Program-made: the position numbers and the translations under genes | Notes under the pieces: model-generated | Database searches by the model: none | What the model was told of the DNA's origin: nothing | What the model saw: only the letters and a program-made list of their open reading frames with translations | Source of the DNA: Pseudomonadota bacterium | Lineage (GTDB): Bacteria; Pseudomonadota; Gammaproteobacteria; Xanthomonadales; Rhodanobacteraceae | DNA: 25,190 nucleotides | Assembly: GCA_021787175.1 (NCBI GenBank) | Contig: JAJYMF010000385.1 | Span: forward strand, 1 to 25,190 | Direction: 5' to 3' | In this document: one piece after another, positions 13,841 through 23,400 of the stretch | Layout of the letters: every line of letters starts with the position of its first letter | Position numbering within the stretch: the first letter of the stretch is position 1

Positions 13841-16800
13841 GGCGCGGCTCCAGCAGTTCCTGCACGTTGCGCAGCAGCTCGGCTTCCTGGTACGGCTTGC
13901 CGAGATAACGTTCGACACCGATCTCCAGCGCGCGCTGGCGGTGCTTTTCGCCGGTGCGCGAGGTGATCATCACGATCGGCACCCGCCTCAGGCGCGGGTC
14001 GTTCTTCATGTAGGTGGCGACCTCGTAGCCGTCCATGCGCGGCATCTCGATGTCGAGCAGCATCAGGTCCGGCACGCGTTCCTGCAGCTTCTCGACCGCG
14101 TCGAGGCCGTCCTTGGCGGTGATCACGTCGAGGTCGTTGCGCTCGAGCACGCGCGTGGTGACCTTGCGCATGGTGATCGAGTCGTCCACCACCATCACCA
14201 GCGGCCGTGCGCGCGGCTCGGCGGGCGGCTCCGGCAGCTGCGGCTCGAACAGTTCCTCGACCGTCTCCGCCTCAGCGCGCTGGCCCAGCGCCGCGCTGCG
14301 ACGCACCAGCGGCGCGAGGTCGAGAATCATCACGACCGAACCGTCGCCCATGATGGTGGCGCCGAAGATGCCCGGCACCGAACTGATCTGCGGCCCGACC
14401 GACTTGACCACGATTTCGCGCGAGCCGACCACGGCGTCGATGCGCACGGCGGCGCGCTGGTCGCCGCTGCGCATCATCAGCAGCGGCAGCTGCGGCTCGT
14501 CGCCGATGCGCCCGGCGCCGACGCCCAGCAGGCTGCCGAGATCATGGATGGCGTAGGTCTCGCCGGCGTAGGTGAAGCTGGGCGCATCGAGCAGCAGCCG
14601 TGTCGCCAGATCCTCGCGGGCGATGCGCGCCACGCCCTGCACCGAAGTCATCGGCAACGCGTAGACGCTCTCGCCCAGCTTGACCAGGATGGCCTGGGTC
14701 ACCGCCAGCGTGAACGGCAGCCGGATCGAGAACGTGGTGCCGCGACCGCGCTGGGAGTCGATCACCAGCGTGCCGCCGAGCTGCTTGATCTCGCTGGCGA
14801 CGACGTCCATGCCGACGCCGCGGCCGGCCAGCTGGGTCACCGTCTCGGCGGTGGAGAAGCCGGTTTCGAGCACGAAGGCGTAGAGGTCGCGATCGGACAA
14901 CTGCGCGTCCTCGCGCAGCAGCCCGCGTTCGAGCGCCTTGGCGCGGATCGCGTCGCGGTCGAAACCGTGGCCGTCGTCGCTGACGCGGATCACCACTTCG
15001 GTCGCCTCGCGGCCGACCTGGATGGTGACCTGGCCCTCCTCCGGCTTGCCGGCGCGCAGGCGCTCGGCCGGGGTCTCGATGCCGTGCGCCAGGGCATTGC
15101 GCAGCATGTGCTCGAACGGCGCCTTCATACGCTCGAGCAGGTTGCGGTCCATTTCGCCGTGCGCGCCCTCGACGCGCAGCTGCGCGCGCTTGCCCAGCTC
15201 CTGCGCCGCCTGGCGCAGGGTGCGGCGCAGGCTCGGCACCAGCGCATCGAACGGCACCATGCGCGTGCGCATCAGGCCTTCCTGCAGGTCCGAGCTGACG
15301 CGCGACTGCTGCAGCAGCAGAGTTTCGGACTGGCGCGTGATGTCGTCGAGCAGGCCCTGGATGGACACCAGGTCGGACACCGACTCGGCCAGTGCGCGCG
15401 AGAGCTGCTGCAACTGCGAGAAACGGTCGAGCTCGAGCGGATCGAACGTCGCGCTGCCGGTTTCCTGATGCTCGCGCTGGTAGCGCGCGATGATCTGCGC
15501 CTCGGTCTCGATCTCGAGCTTGCGCAACTGCTCGCGCAGGCGGCTGACGGTCTGCTCGAACTCGACCAGGTTGAAGCGGAAGGTGGCGACCTGCTGCTCC
15601 AGACGCGAGCGGTAGATCGACACCTCGCCGGCGTAGTTGACCAGCGAATCGAGCAGGTCCGAGCGCACGCGGATCATCTCCTGCGGCGCGCGGATTTCCT
15701 CCGGCTCGAGCGGCGGCAGCGGCCGCAGCGGCACCCGCTCGGCGGCAACGGGCGCCTGCGGCTCGACGGCAGCCGTCTGCGCGGTGAATTCGGCGTCCGC
15801 GGCCGCAGCCGGCTCGCCCGCCACACCGCGGCCGGCGGCCAGCGCCTCGAAGCGTGCGATCGCCAGCTCCGGCATCGCGATGGCACGATGCTGGGCGATG
15901 CGCTGCACCAGCTCGTGCAGGCGGTCGAAGCCGCGCTCGAGCGACTCGATCACCAGCGGCTCGGGCGCGCGCCGGCCTTCGCCGACCGCCTCCAGCAGCG
16001 TCTCCATGGCATGCGCCAGATCGCCGATCGGCGCCAGGCCGGCCATGCGCGCGCCGCCCTTGAGGGTATGCAGGTCGCGCTGCAAGCCCGACACCAGTTC
16101 GCGCTGATGCGGCGCCGCGCGCAGACCCGCGATCTGGCCGTCGGCGTGATCGAGGATGTCGGCACCTTCCTGCACGAAGATGTCCAGCAGGTCGGCATCG
16201 AGATCGGGCAGATCGAGCGCACCGTCCGGCTGCACGTCCTCCGGGAAGGGAGGCAGCGGCAGCGAGGCCGCGAACGCCGCCGGTGCGGACCCGGCGGTCT
16301 GCTCCGATGCTTCGCGTGCGTAAGGGTCGGATGCGGCCGGCGCAACCATATCGGCTTCGTCGTCGATCGTTTCGATCGGAGCCGGCTCGGTGTCGGCGGG
16401 CTCTTCCGCTGCCGCCTCGGGAACCGCCAGATCGACTGCTTCGACGTGAGCCGGGGTTTCCGCTTCGGCGGCGGCGAACGCAGCGCTGCTCGCGTCGTCT
16501 GCCGCTGCGCGCAGCGATTCGGCATCGACCTCATCGACCTCCGCTTCGTCGGCATGCGGGACCACATGCTCGGGCTCGGATGCAGCCGCCCGGGATTCCG
16601 ACTCGAACGAAGCCATCAGCAGGGCGGTGATGTCGTCTTCCGTGCCCGCTTCGGCAGGCGACGGCGCCGGCACCGCAGCGCTGGTGGCGGTGAATTCGGC
16701 CAGCCAGGCGTCGATGCGCGCATCCTCTTCGGCAGCGGCAGCCGCATCCGCAGGCGTCTGCGCCAGCGGCTCGGCTTCGGCTTCCCCGACCTCCTCCGGC

Positions 16801-19800
16801 AGCAGCTGATCCGCGGCGGAAGCTGCAGCCTCTTCGTGCGGCCGGTCGTAGACCGGGTGCGCCAGCTGCGGCTCCGGCAGCGCGTCGCGCAGGGCGGCGA
16901 CGCGCGCCGCCAGCGGATCGGAATCCGGCAGCACCGGATTAACCGTGTCGTACTGCGCCATCACCTGTTCGATCAGAACGACGGCGTCCGCAAGGGCGCG
17001 CACGCCGTCCGCATCGGGTGTCTGCTCCAGCGCACGCAGTCGCTTGAGGTAGCTCTCGAACGGTGCCAGCACGTGACCGATCACCGGGATGTCCACCATC
17101 GCGATGGCGCCGTTGAGCGTATGCATGGCACGCAGCAGCGGCTCGCTGACCGGCTGCGGATCCGTTCCGCACGTGGACAGATAATCGCGCACGGTGGTCA
17201 AGTGCTGGACGATCTCGCTGCGCAGGATCTCCAGCAGCACCGGATCGACCGGCGGCAGTACCGGGCCGGCGATGGCGGTTTCCGCCGGCGCGGCCGGTTC
17301 CGAAGCGGGCACCACGCCGGCAAGCGTGGCCGCCGGTACCGCGGCAGCGATGGCCGCCTCGTCGCGCGGCCGCGGCACGCGGCGCCTGACCACCCGCTGC
17401 ACGGTCTCGAACCGCGCCGGCTGCAGGAACTGCTCGACGCTGGCCGGTTCGCCGGCGGCCAGACGATCGGCGGCCTGCATGATCGCCGCCAGCGGAGCGT
17501 GCTGTTCGACGTCGCCGCGCAACGCCGCGAGCAGCGCGGGCAGCGCGGCGATCGCGTGCTGCACCAGCGCCTGCACCTTGGCATCGGGCGCGATGCTGTG
17601 GTCGAGCACGCGATTGAGCATGTTCTCGACCTTCCAGGCGAACTCGCCCAGGGTCAGCGCGCCGACCAGTCGTCCCGAGCCCTTGAGGGTGTGGAAGGCG
17701 CGCCGGATCGGCTTGAGCAGGTCGAGGTTGTCGGCCTGCGCGATCCACGCCGGCACGCTGGCGCCGAGACCGCTGATCTCCTCCTGCACCTCCTCGACGA
17801 ACACCTCGCGGATCTCGGCGTCGATCTCGTCGGCGGCGGCCTGGAAGCCGGCCGGCGCGGCCGGCTCGCCGACCTGCACCTGCTCTTCGACGACCTCGTC
17901 GATTTCGATCCAGTCAGTATCGGTATCGTCAACCGGCGGCGGTGCGGTGGCTTCGGTTTCCGCAAGGCGCAATCCGGCGACATCGCTGGTCGCCGCCGTC
18001 TGCGTGCCGGACTGGCCGATCACCAGATCCTGCAGGTCATGCCCGGGCGCGATGCTCACCGACTCGGTCAGCTCGACCGCATCCGGGTGCGGCACCGAGG
18101 ACGGCGCCTCCACGGCGGGAGCCGGCCGTGCCGCCTGCCACTCGGAGGCGCTGACGGCCGCCGGCTCGCGCAGCGGCGGCAGCGGCCAGTAGCCGAGCGC
18201 GGCGAGGCTGCGCTGGGTGACGTCGAGAATGCGTTCGCGGTTGGGGCGCTGCTCGCGCGCGGCCTCCAGGTAGTACTCCACCGACGCCAGCGCATCGGCC
18301 AGCAGGTCCATCTGTTCCGCGGTGGGGATGCGGCGGTCGGCAACCAGTTCGTTGTGCACGAAGCGCGCGATGCCGGCCAGCAGTTCGGCCGGCCGCTGCA
18401 GGTCGAGCATGCGCAGCGCGCCGCCGATCTCCTCCAGCAGGATCGGAATCTGTTCGACGCGGGCATGATCCCAGGGCGACTCGATGAAGGCGACGATGTC
18501 TTCCTTCACCCGGCCCAGGTTGATCGCCGCCTCGCGCGTCACCGCCTCGAGGATGCGCCGCGCTTCGGCCTTGGGCAGCGCAGCGGGGGCGTCCTCGTCC
18601 TCGGCACCGAGACGGTCGATGTGGTCGTCCAGCGAGGCTTCGACGTACAGCAGCGCACCGGCCACGTCGAGCAGGGTGCTCTCGTCGGCGGCGCGCGCGC
18701 GGCTGGCGATCTCGTTGACGATCTGGCGCTGTTCGTTGACCACCCGCCGCGGCACGCCCAGTCCGAGCATGCCCAGGGTATCGGCGACGCGCCCGAGCAC
18801 GTCGGCCTGGTTGCCCAGCTGTGCGGGATCACCGCCGGCGTTGCGCAGGAACAGGTCGAGCGCGTCCTTGACCCGCAGCAGATCTTCCTTGATCGCCCTG
18901 GCGACGGTGTCGAGCAGGGCGCGGTTCTGGCCCGCCATCGCACCGCGCGCGTGCTCGAGCTCGCGCTGGCTGGGCAGCAGGCGGTCCAGCCGGTAGGTGT
19001 GGCGGATGGAATCCAGGCGCACCGAGCCGGGCTTGGACTGGGCGACGTAATAGAGCAGGCTGCGCGCCAGCTCCTCGGCCTCGCCGCGCGCCAGCGCCAC
19101 CTCGCCCTGCTCGATCAGCGTGCGCATGCAGCGGTCGACGCGGCCGATCAGCTGCTTGACGGCGATGCTGTGTTCTTCCAGCAACCCCTGTTCCAGACCC
19201 TCGACCACGCCGGCGGTGATCCACCACAGGCGCCGCCCGGCCACGCTGTAGCACTCGCCGCCGATGGCTTCGAGCACCTGGCGCATCGCGGCCAGATGGG
19301 CCGGCGCGCTGCCCTGGTTGCGGAACCACGCCAGCAGCGGCGCCTGGAAGCGTGAGCGCAACGCGGTCAGTGCGCGCTGCTGGGCAGCCGGTGCCTGCGC
19401 CGCCGACGCACCCGGCGCATCGGCCGGCAGCGGCGTATTCAGCTCCGGCGTGAACAGCATCGCCTCCGAAACGAGCTTCTCGCCGCGACAGGCGCGCAGG
19501 TCGTTGATCAGCGGCAGCAGCACGATCGGTATGTCGCGGTGGCCGCTCTGCAGGCGCTCGAGGTAGTCCGGCATCTGCACCATGCCGCGCATCAGCGCGG
19601 CATAGGCCTCGTCCGGCTGGCGCACGCGGCCATCGAGCAGGGCCTGCGCCAGCTGCTCCATGTCCTCGATGACCATCGCCGCGCCGTAGAGCTCGACCAT
19701 GCGCAGGGTGCCCTGCACCTGGTGCAGGTAGGTCGCGCAGAAGCGCATCTGGCTGGCATCAGCGGGGTCTTCGACATAGACCTCGAGCGCCTGCCGCGCC

Positions 19801-19874
19801 TGCTTCAGGGTTTCGTCGAGCTCGCCCTTGACCCAGGTCAGCGTGGTGAAGTCGATGTCTTCGTCGAGGCGCAT
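13833..19874 (-). CDS. chpA: Hybrid CheA-type histidine kinase ChpA/PilL with multiple Hpt domains and a receiver
   Basis: Kinase of the Pil-Chp system, which phosphorylates PilG and PilH to set type IV pilus extension and retraction. The 2013-residue product has histidine-phosphotransfer (Hpt) motifs at His51 (HQVQG), His728 (HTLKGSGR), His918 (HTLNGAIAM) and His1269 (HTLKGGARM). A histidine-less Hpt-like helix lies near 475-500 (LLEEIGGALRM). An acidic Ala/Glu/Pro-rich linker follows at about 980-1220. The dimerisation coiled coil is about 1400-1530, and the ATPase domain has HMLRNALAHGIE (1589-1600), DDGHGFD and GRGVGMDVV. A CheW domain spans about 1722-1860 and a receiver 1892-2010, with Asp1941 in LLDIEMPRMDG and Lys1993. 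Pseudomonas ChpA is longer (about 2470). The ATG at 19874, eight bases after the pilK stop, begins the conserved first Hpt. Confidence 0.95.
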   Translation of the reverse strand: MRLDEDIDFTTLTWVKGELDETLKQARQALEVYVEDPADASQMRFCATYLHQVQGTLRMVELYGAAMVIEDMEQLAQALLDGRVRQPDEAYAALMRGMVQMPDYLERLQSGHRDIPIVLLPLINDLRACRGEKLVSEAMLFTPELNTPLPADAPGASAAQAPAAQQRALTALRSRFQAPLLAWFRNQGSAPAHLAAMRQVLEAIGGECYSVAGRRLWWITAGVVEGLEQGLLEEHSIAVKQLIGRVDRCMRTLIEQGEVALARGEAEELARSLLYYVAQSKPGSVRLDSIRHTYRLDRLLPSQRELEHARGAMAGQNRALLDTVARAIKEDLLRVKDALDLFLRNAGGDPAQLGNQADVLGRVADTLGMLGLGVPRRVVNEQRQIVNEIASRARAADESTLLDVAGALLYVEASLDDHIDRLGAEDEDAPAALPKAEARRILEAVTREAAINLGRVKEDIVAFIESPWDHARVEQIPILLEEIGGALRMLDLQRPAELLAGIARFVHNELVADRRIPTAEQMDLLADALASVEYYLEAAREQRPNRERILDVTQRSLAALGYWPLPPLREPAAVSASEWQAARPAPAVEAPSSVPHPDAVELTESVSIAPGHDLQDLVIGQSGTQTAATSDVAGLRLAETEATAPPPVDDTDTDWIEIDEVVEEQVQVGEPAAPAGFQAAADEIDAEIREVFVEEVQEEISGLGASVPAWIAQADNLDLLKPIRRAFHTLKGSGRLVGALTLGEFAWKVENMLNRVLDHSIAPDAKVQALVQHAIAALPALLAALRGDVEQHAPLAAIMQAADRLAAGEPASVEQFLQPARFETVQRVVRRRVPRPRDEAAIAAAVPAATLAGVVPASEPAAPAETAIAGPVLPPVDPVLLEILRSEIVQHLTTVRDYLSTCGTDPQPVSEPLLRAMHTLNGAIAMVDIPVIGHVLAPFESYLKRLRALEQTPDADGVRALADAVVLIEQVMAQYDTVNPVLPDSDPLAARVAALRDALPEPQLAHPVYDRPHEEAAASAADQLLPEEVGEAEAEPLAQTPADAAAAAEEDARIDAWLAEFTATSAAVPAPSPAEAGTEDDITALLMASFESESRAAASEPEHVVPHADEAEVDEVDAESLRAAADDASSAAFAAAEAETPAHVEAVDLAVPEAAAEEPADTEPAPIETIDDEADMVAPAASDPYAREASEQTAGSAPAAFAASLPLPPFPEDVQPDGALDLPDLDADLLDIFVQEGADILDHADGQIAGLRAAPHQRELVSGLQRDLHTLKGGARMAGLAPIGDLAHAMETLLEAVGEGRRAPEPLVIESLERGFDRLHELVQRIAQHRAIAMPELAIARFEALAAGRGVAGEPAAAADAEFTAQTAAVEPQAPVAAERVPLRPLPPLEPEEIRAPQEMIRVRSDLLDSLVNYAGEVSIYRSRLEQQVATFRFNLVEFEQTVSRLREQLRKLEIETEAQIIARYQREHQETGSATFDPLELDRFSQLQQLSRALAESVSDLVSIQGLLDDITRQSETLLLQQSRVSSDLQEGLMRTRMVPFDALVPSLRRTLRQAAQELGKRAQLRVEGAHGEMDRNLLERMKAPFEHMLRNALAHGIETPAERLRAGKPEEGQVTIQVGREATEVVIRVSDDGHGFDRDAIRAKALERGLLREDAQLSDRDLYAFVLETGFSTAETVTQLAGRGVGMDVVASEIKQLGGTLVIDSQRGRGTTFSIRLPFTLAVTQAILVKLGESVYALPMTSVQGVARIAREDLATRLLLDAPSFTYAGETYAIHDLGSLLGVGAGRIGDEPQLPLLMMRSGDQRAAVRIDAVVGSREIVVKSVGPQISSVPGIFGATIMGDGSVVMILDLAPLVRRSAALGQRAEAETVEELFEPQLPEPPAEPRARPLVMVVDDSITMRKVTTRVLERNDLDVITAKDGLDAVEKLQERVPDLMLLDIEMPRMDGYEVATYMKNDPRLRRVPIVMITSRTGEKHRQRALEIGVERYLGKPYQEAELLRNVQELLEPRRV

Positions 19875-19882
19875 GGCGGATC

Positions 19883-20749
19883 TCAGCGGTTGCGCAGATA
19901 GGCCAGCGTGCCGGGGGCGGCGACGCGGGTCAGCGCGGGGTGACTGAAGCTGGTGACTTCGCCCGCGCCGAGGATCAGCAGGCCGCCCGGCTCGAGCAGC
20001 CCGGCCAGTCCGTCCAGCAGCTCGCGGCGGCGTTCGCGCGCGAAGTAGATCAGCACGTTCTGGCAGTAGATCAGGTCGAGTCGCTTCAGCGGCGCGGCGG
20101 TGGCGTGCAGCAGGTTGACGCGCGCAAAGCCGACGCGACGGCGCAGGCGCTCGATCGGTGCGAAGGTATCCTCGCCGCCCATCTCGACGTACACGCTGCG
20201 GTATTCGAGCGGAATCTCGGCCAGCCGCGCGGCCGGGTACTGTGCGCCGCGCGCCGCCGCCAGCGCCGCATGGCTGACGTCGCTGGCGGTGATGCCGTAC
20301 ATCGGGCCATGGCCGTGCGCGGCCAGCGCATGATCGATGACCATCGCCAGCGACCACGCCTCCTCGCCGCTGGCGCAGCCGACGCTCCAGGCATGCAGGC
20401 GCTCCTGACCGGCCGCGATGCGCTCCGGCAGCCAGCGCCGGGCGATCAGGTCCAGCGAGGGCGCATGGCGGAAGAACCGGGTCTCGTGCACGGTCAGACG
20501 GTCGACCAGCGTCGCCCATTCGACGGCACCGGCCGCGCCGGCGCTGACGTGGCGGAAGTAGGCCTCGAAGTCGCCGAAGCCGGTCTCGCGCATGCGCGAG
20601 CGCACCGCGCCGACCAGGAACGGCTTGCGCGCCGGCGCGACCACCACGCCGGTACGCTGCTCCAGCAGCAGCGCCCAGCGGGCAAACAGTTCCTCGTCCA
20701 TGCCGGGCAGGGCCATGCCGGGAGTCGTGGGGCCGATCGCCACCGCCAT
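19883..20749 (-). CDS. pilK: CheR-type methyltransferase PilK
   Basis: Transfers methyl groups from S-adenosylmethionine to glutamates in the signalling domain of PilJ. The 288-residue product has an N-terminal helical domain and a Rossmann-like methyltransferase domain with the CheR motifs TVHETRFFR (86-94), WSVGCASGEEAWS (121-133; SAM loop), TASDVS (154-159) and YCQNVLIYF (228-236). The second residue of the FFR motif region is His where Asn is common, which may be tolerated. It is located between pilJ (its substrate) and chpA, with 31- and 8-base gaps, so it is clearly in the same operon. The ATG at 20749 is used; an internal ATG at 20713 is possible. Confidence 0.92.
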   Translation of the reverse strand: MAVAIGPTTPGMALPGMDEELFARWALLLEQRTGVVVAPARKPFLVGAVRSRMRETGFGDFEAYFRHVSAGAAGAVEWATLVDRLTVHETRFFRHAPSLDLIARRWLPERIAAGQERLHAWSVGCASGEEAWSLAMVIDHALAAHGHGPMYGITASDVSHAALAAARGAQYPAARLAEIPLEYRSVYVEMGGEDTFAPIERLRRRVGFARVNLLHATAAPLKRLDLIYCQNVLIYFARERRRELLDGLAGLLEPGGLLILGAGEVTSFSHPALTRVAAPGTLAYLRNR

Positions 20750-20780
20750 GCGCTTCGCCGCCTCCGCTCAGCGCCGCCCG

Positions 20781-22811
20781 TCAGCCGGGCAGCTTGAAGT
20801 CCGCGACCGAACGGCGCAGGTCGTTGGCCATCTGGGCCAGATTGCCGATCGATTCGGCGGTCTGGCTGGCGCCCGTCGAGGTCTGCGTCGTGATCTCCTG
20901 AATCACGTTCATCATCGCCGAGATGTTGGTCGCCGCCGCCGACTGCTGGCGCGCCGCCTCGGAGATGTTCTGAATCAGGTCGGCAAGGTCGCTGGACACC
21001 TTTTCGATGTCGCCCAGCGCGGTGCCGGCGTCCTCGGCCAGGCGCGCGCCCGAAACCACCTCGGCGGTGGTCTGCTCCATCGAGCTGACCGCCTCGTTGG
21101 TATCGGACTGAATCGTCTGCACCAGGGTCTCGATGCGCTTGGTGGCGTTGGACGAACGCTCGGCCAGTCGCTGCACCTCGTCGGCGACGACCGCGAAACC
21201 GCGGCCGGCCTCGCCGGCCGAAGCCGCCTGGATGGCCGCGTTCAGCGCCAGGATGTTGGTCTGCTCGGCGATGTCGTTGATCAGCTCGACGATCGAGCCG
21301 ATTTCCTGCGAGGACTCGCCGAGGCGCTTGATGCGCTTGGAGGTTTCCTGGATCTGGTCGCGGATCGAGTCCATGCCGGCGATGGTCTGGCGCACGATGC
21401 CGGCGCCCTTGCCGGCGATCGCCACCGAGCGCTGCGCCACCTCGGCCGACTCGGCCGAGTTCTTGGACACCTCGTCGATCGACACCGCGATCTCGTTGAT
21501 CGCCGCGGAAGCCGAGGTGATCTGCTGCGCCTGATGCTCGGCGGCTTCGGCCAGATGCATGGCCGTGGCCTGGGTTTCCTGCGCGGCCGCCGAGACCTGC
21601 ACGGCCGTCTCGTTGATGGTGGACACCAGGCTGCGCAGCGCTTCGACCGCGAAGTTGACCGAGTCGGCGATGGCGCCGGTGATGTCCTCGGTGACGGTGG
21701 CCTTGACGGTCAGGTCGCCTTCGGCCAGCGAACCCATTTCGTCCAGCAGGCGCAGAATCGCCTCCTGGTTGCGCTGGTTCAGGTCGGCGGTGACTTCGTA
21801 ACGGCGACGCTGGTCGCGCACCAGGGTGAACACCAGCAGCAGCGCGAACAGCACCGCGGCGCCGGCGCCCAGCAGGCCCCACCACACGTTCGGGAACAGG
21901 CGCAGGGTCGGCAGCTTGCCCAGGCGAGTGGACACGTCGTTGGCGCGCAGCAGCACGCTCTGCGAATCGACCGATGCCTGGTTGGCGGCGTCCTTGACCT
22001 CGATCAGCGTCGGCGCGGCGGCCAGCAGCTTGTTGACCGGATCGGACAGGCTGACCCAGTTCTTGCGGATGTCGGTGAGGATGCGGGTGCCGGCGGCGTC
22101 GTTCAGGGCGCGCACGCCCACTTCGGAATTGCCGTCGATCAGGCCCGAGAGGACCGCGCCGTAGAGCTGGGCGTCGCGGGCGAGGCCGTCGGCCGCGGTC
22201 TGCGCGGAGTCGCCGCCCTGCAGGATTTCCTGGGTTCGGCGGATCATGCGGTCGGCCAGCAGCATCTGGCGCGCGGCGGTGAAGGTCTGCGCCGCGCTGC
22301 CGTTCTTCTGCTGCAGGATGTTGACCACTTCGTCCATGCGCGAGTTGAGCACCGGCATCTGGCTGTCGAAGGTGCCGGCCTGCTGCGCCGAGTTCAGCAC
22401 CAGCGCCTGGTTGCGCAGGATCTTGCTGAGATCGCCGTCCAGCTGCGCCCAGGACTTGTTCAGTCCGGCCATCGCGCCGGCCACGCCGGCACCGGCGCCG
22501 GCGTAACCGGGCATGCCGGTTTCGCGATCGCCGTTGTTGAGCTTCCTGATCAGCGCGTCGATGGTGTTGCGGGTGGCGTCGAGTTCCTTGAAGGAATCGA
22601 TGTTGCCGCTCGCCGACTCGATCGCGAACTTGGCCGTCTGCTGCGAGAGCACCTGGATCTGCGTGGTGATCTGCGCCGCCTGGCGGTCTTCGCCGTTCTT
22701 CTGGTTGAGCAGGAAGAAATCGAACGCCGCAAAACCGATCGCCAGCACCAGCAGGACGATCAGCCCCGTGTAGCCGCGTTCCCTACCGATGGCACCACTG
22801 GTCGCACTCAT
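20781..22811 (-). CDS. pilJ: Type IV pilus chemoreceptor PilJ
   Basis: Inner-membrane methyl-accepting receptor that senses pilus or surface signals and controls ChpA through CheW adaptors. The 676-residue product has a first membrane helix at about 14-36, a long all-helical periplasmic domain, a second membrane helix at 309-331 and a HAMP-like linker (about 332-395). A cytoplasmic four-helix signalling hairpin carries the conserved tip around residues 516-551 (AEQTNILALNAAI, then GRGFAVVADEVQRLAER). The tip variant with Gln in place of the usual Glu after NAAI is typical of PilJ. A glycine/alanine-rich stretch (101-117, GYAGAGAGVAGAMAGL) interrupts the periplasmic helices. The cytoplasmic end lacks the NWETF-like pentapeptide tether. 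Confidence 0.95.
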   Translation of the reverse strand: MSATSGAIGRERGYTGLIVLLVLAIGFAAFDFFLLNQKNGEDRQAAQITTQIQVLSQQTAKFAIESASGNIDSFKELDATRNTIDALIRKLNNGDRETGMPGYAGAGAGVAGAMAGLNKSWAQLDGDLSKILRNQALVLNSAQQAGTFDSQMPVLNSRMDEVVNILQQKNGSAAQTFTAARQMLLADRMIRRTQEILQGGDSAQTAADGLARDAQLYGAVLSGLIDGNSEVGVRALNDAAGTRILTDIRKNWVSLSDPVNKLLAAAPTLIEVKDAANQASVDSQSVLLRANDVSTRLGKLPTLRLFPNVWWGLLGAGAAVLFALLLVFTLVRDQRRRYEVTADLNQRNQEAILRLLDEMGSLAEGDLTVKATVTEDITGAIADSVNFAVEALRSLVSTINETAVQVSAAAQETQATAMHLAEAAEHQAQQITSASAAINEIAVSIDEVSKNSAESAEVAQRSVAIAGKGAGIVRQTIAGMDSIRDQIQETSKRIKRLGESSQEIGSIVELINDIAEQTNILALNAAIQAASAGEAGRGFAVVADEVQRLAERSSNATKRIETLVQTIQSDTNEAVSSMEQTTAEVVSGARLAEDAGTALGDIEKVSSDLADLIQNISEAARQQSAAATNISAMMNVIQEITTQTSTGASQTAESIGNLAQMANDLRRSVADFKLPG

Positions 22812-22847
22812 GCTTCACCTCACCCTCGAATCGGACCGCGGCGTGGC

Positions 22848-23393
22848 TTACATCGCCGCTTGCTGGAAATCCGGCGCTCGCGCCAGACGCGTCATGCTGA
22901 ATACACCGAGGCGCTGTTCCGCCACCGCCACGTTTTCCTCGACGAACCGCTGCAGGCGCTCGTCGGCTTCACCCTCCGCGCCGGCGCGCTGGTCGAGGGT
23001 CAGATTGCGCTGACCCAGCACCTCGTCGACCAGCAGGCCGACGCTGCCGCCCTGCTGGCGCACCAGCAGCACGCGGCTCTGGTCAGTCACCAGTGTGCGC
23101 TCGCCGAACAGGAACCCGCCCAGATCGACCACCGGAATCAGATTGCCGCGCACGTTGGCCACGCCCAGCAGCCAGCCGCGGGTGCCGGGCACCGGGGTCA
23201 GCGCCGGCGGAGTCAGCAGTTCGTTGACTTCGCTGATGCTGCTGACCAGCAGACGCGTGCCGATGCGAAAGCCGATGCCGCGCCACAGACCCTCGGCCTC
23301 GATCTGTTCCGGCATGCCGGCGACGTGGGCCAGACTGAGCCGCTCGTACTCGGCGAGCAGCTCGAAGGGCGGCATGATGGCGATCGCGCTCAT
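22848..23393 (-). CDS. pilI: CheW-type coupling protein PilI
   Basis: Adaptor joining PilJ to the ChpA kinase in the Pil-Chp array. The 181-residue product is a single CheW domain beginning MSAIAIMPPFELLAEYERL. It has GIGFRIGTRLLVSSISEVNELL (39-60), the hallmark GVANVRGNLIPVVDLGGFL (77-95) and GLLVDEVLGQ (119-128). Two starts are possible: a GTG at 23411 inside the end of pilH, or the ATG at 23393. The ATG is preferred because a GGGTGAGG ribosome site lies just before it and PilI proteins normally begin this close to the PFELL motif. It sits between pilH and pilJ as in Pseudomonas. Confidence 0.93.
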   Translation of the reverse strand: MSAIAIMPPFELLAEYERLSLAHVAGMPEQIEAEGLWRGIGFRIGTRLLVSSISEVNELLTPPALTPVPGTRGWLLGVANVRGNLIPVVDLGGFLFGERTLVTDQSRVLLVRQQGGSVGLLVDEVLGQRNLTLDQRAGAEGEADERLQRFVEENVAVAEQRLGVFSMTRLARAPDFQQAAM

Positions 23394-23400
23394 CGCGGCC

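Noticed and set aside
13710..19355. Very long open frame on the plus strand opposite chpA and chpB (over 1800 codons)
   Set aside because: It is the mirror of genuine ChpA/ChpB reading frames in GC-rich DNA. Its translation is full of His/Arg/Gln/Asp with no recognisable domain, whereas the minus-strand frame encodes clear Hpt, ATPase, CheW and receiver motifs.
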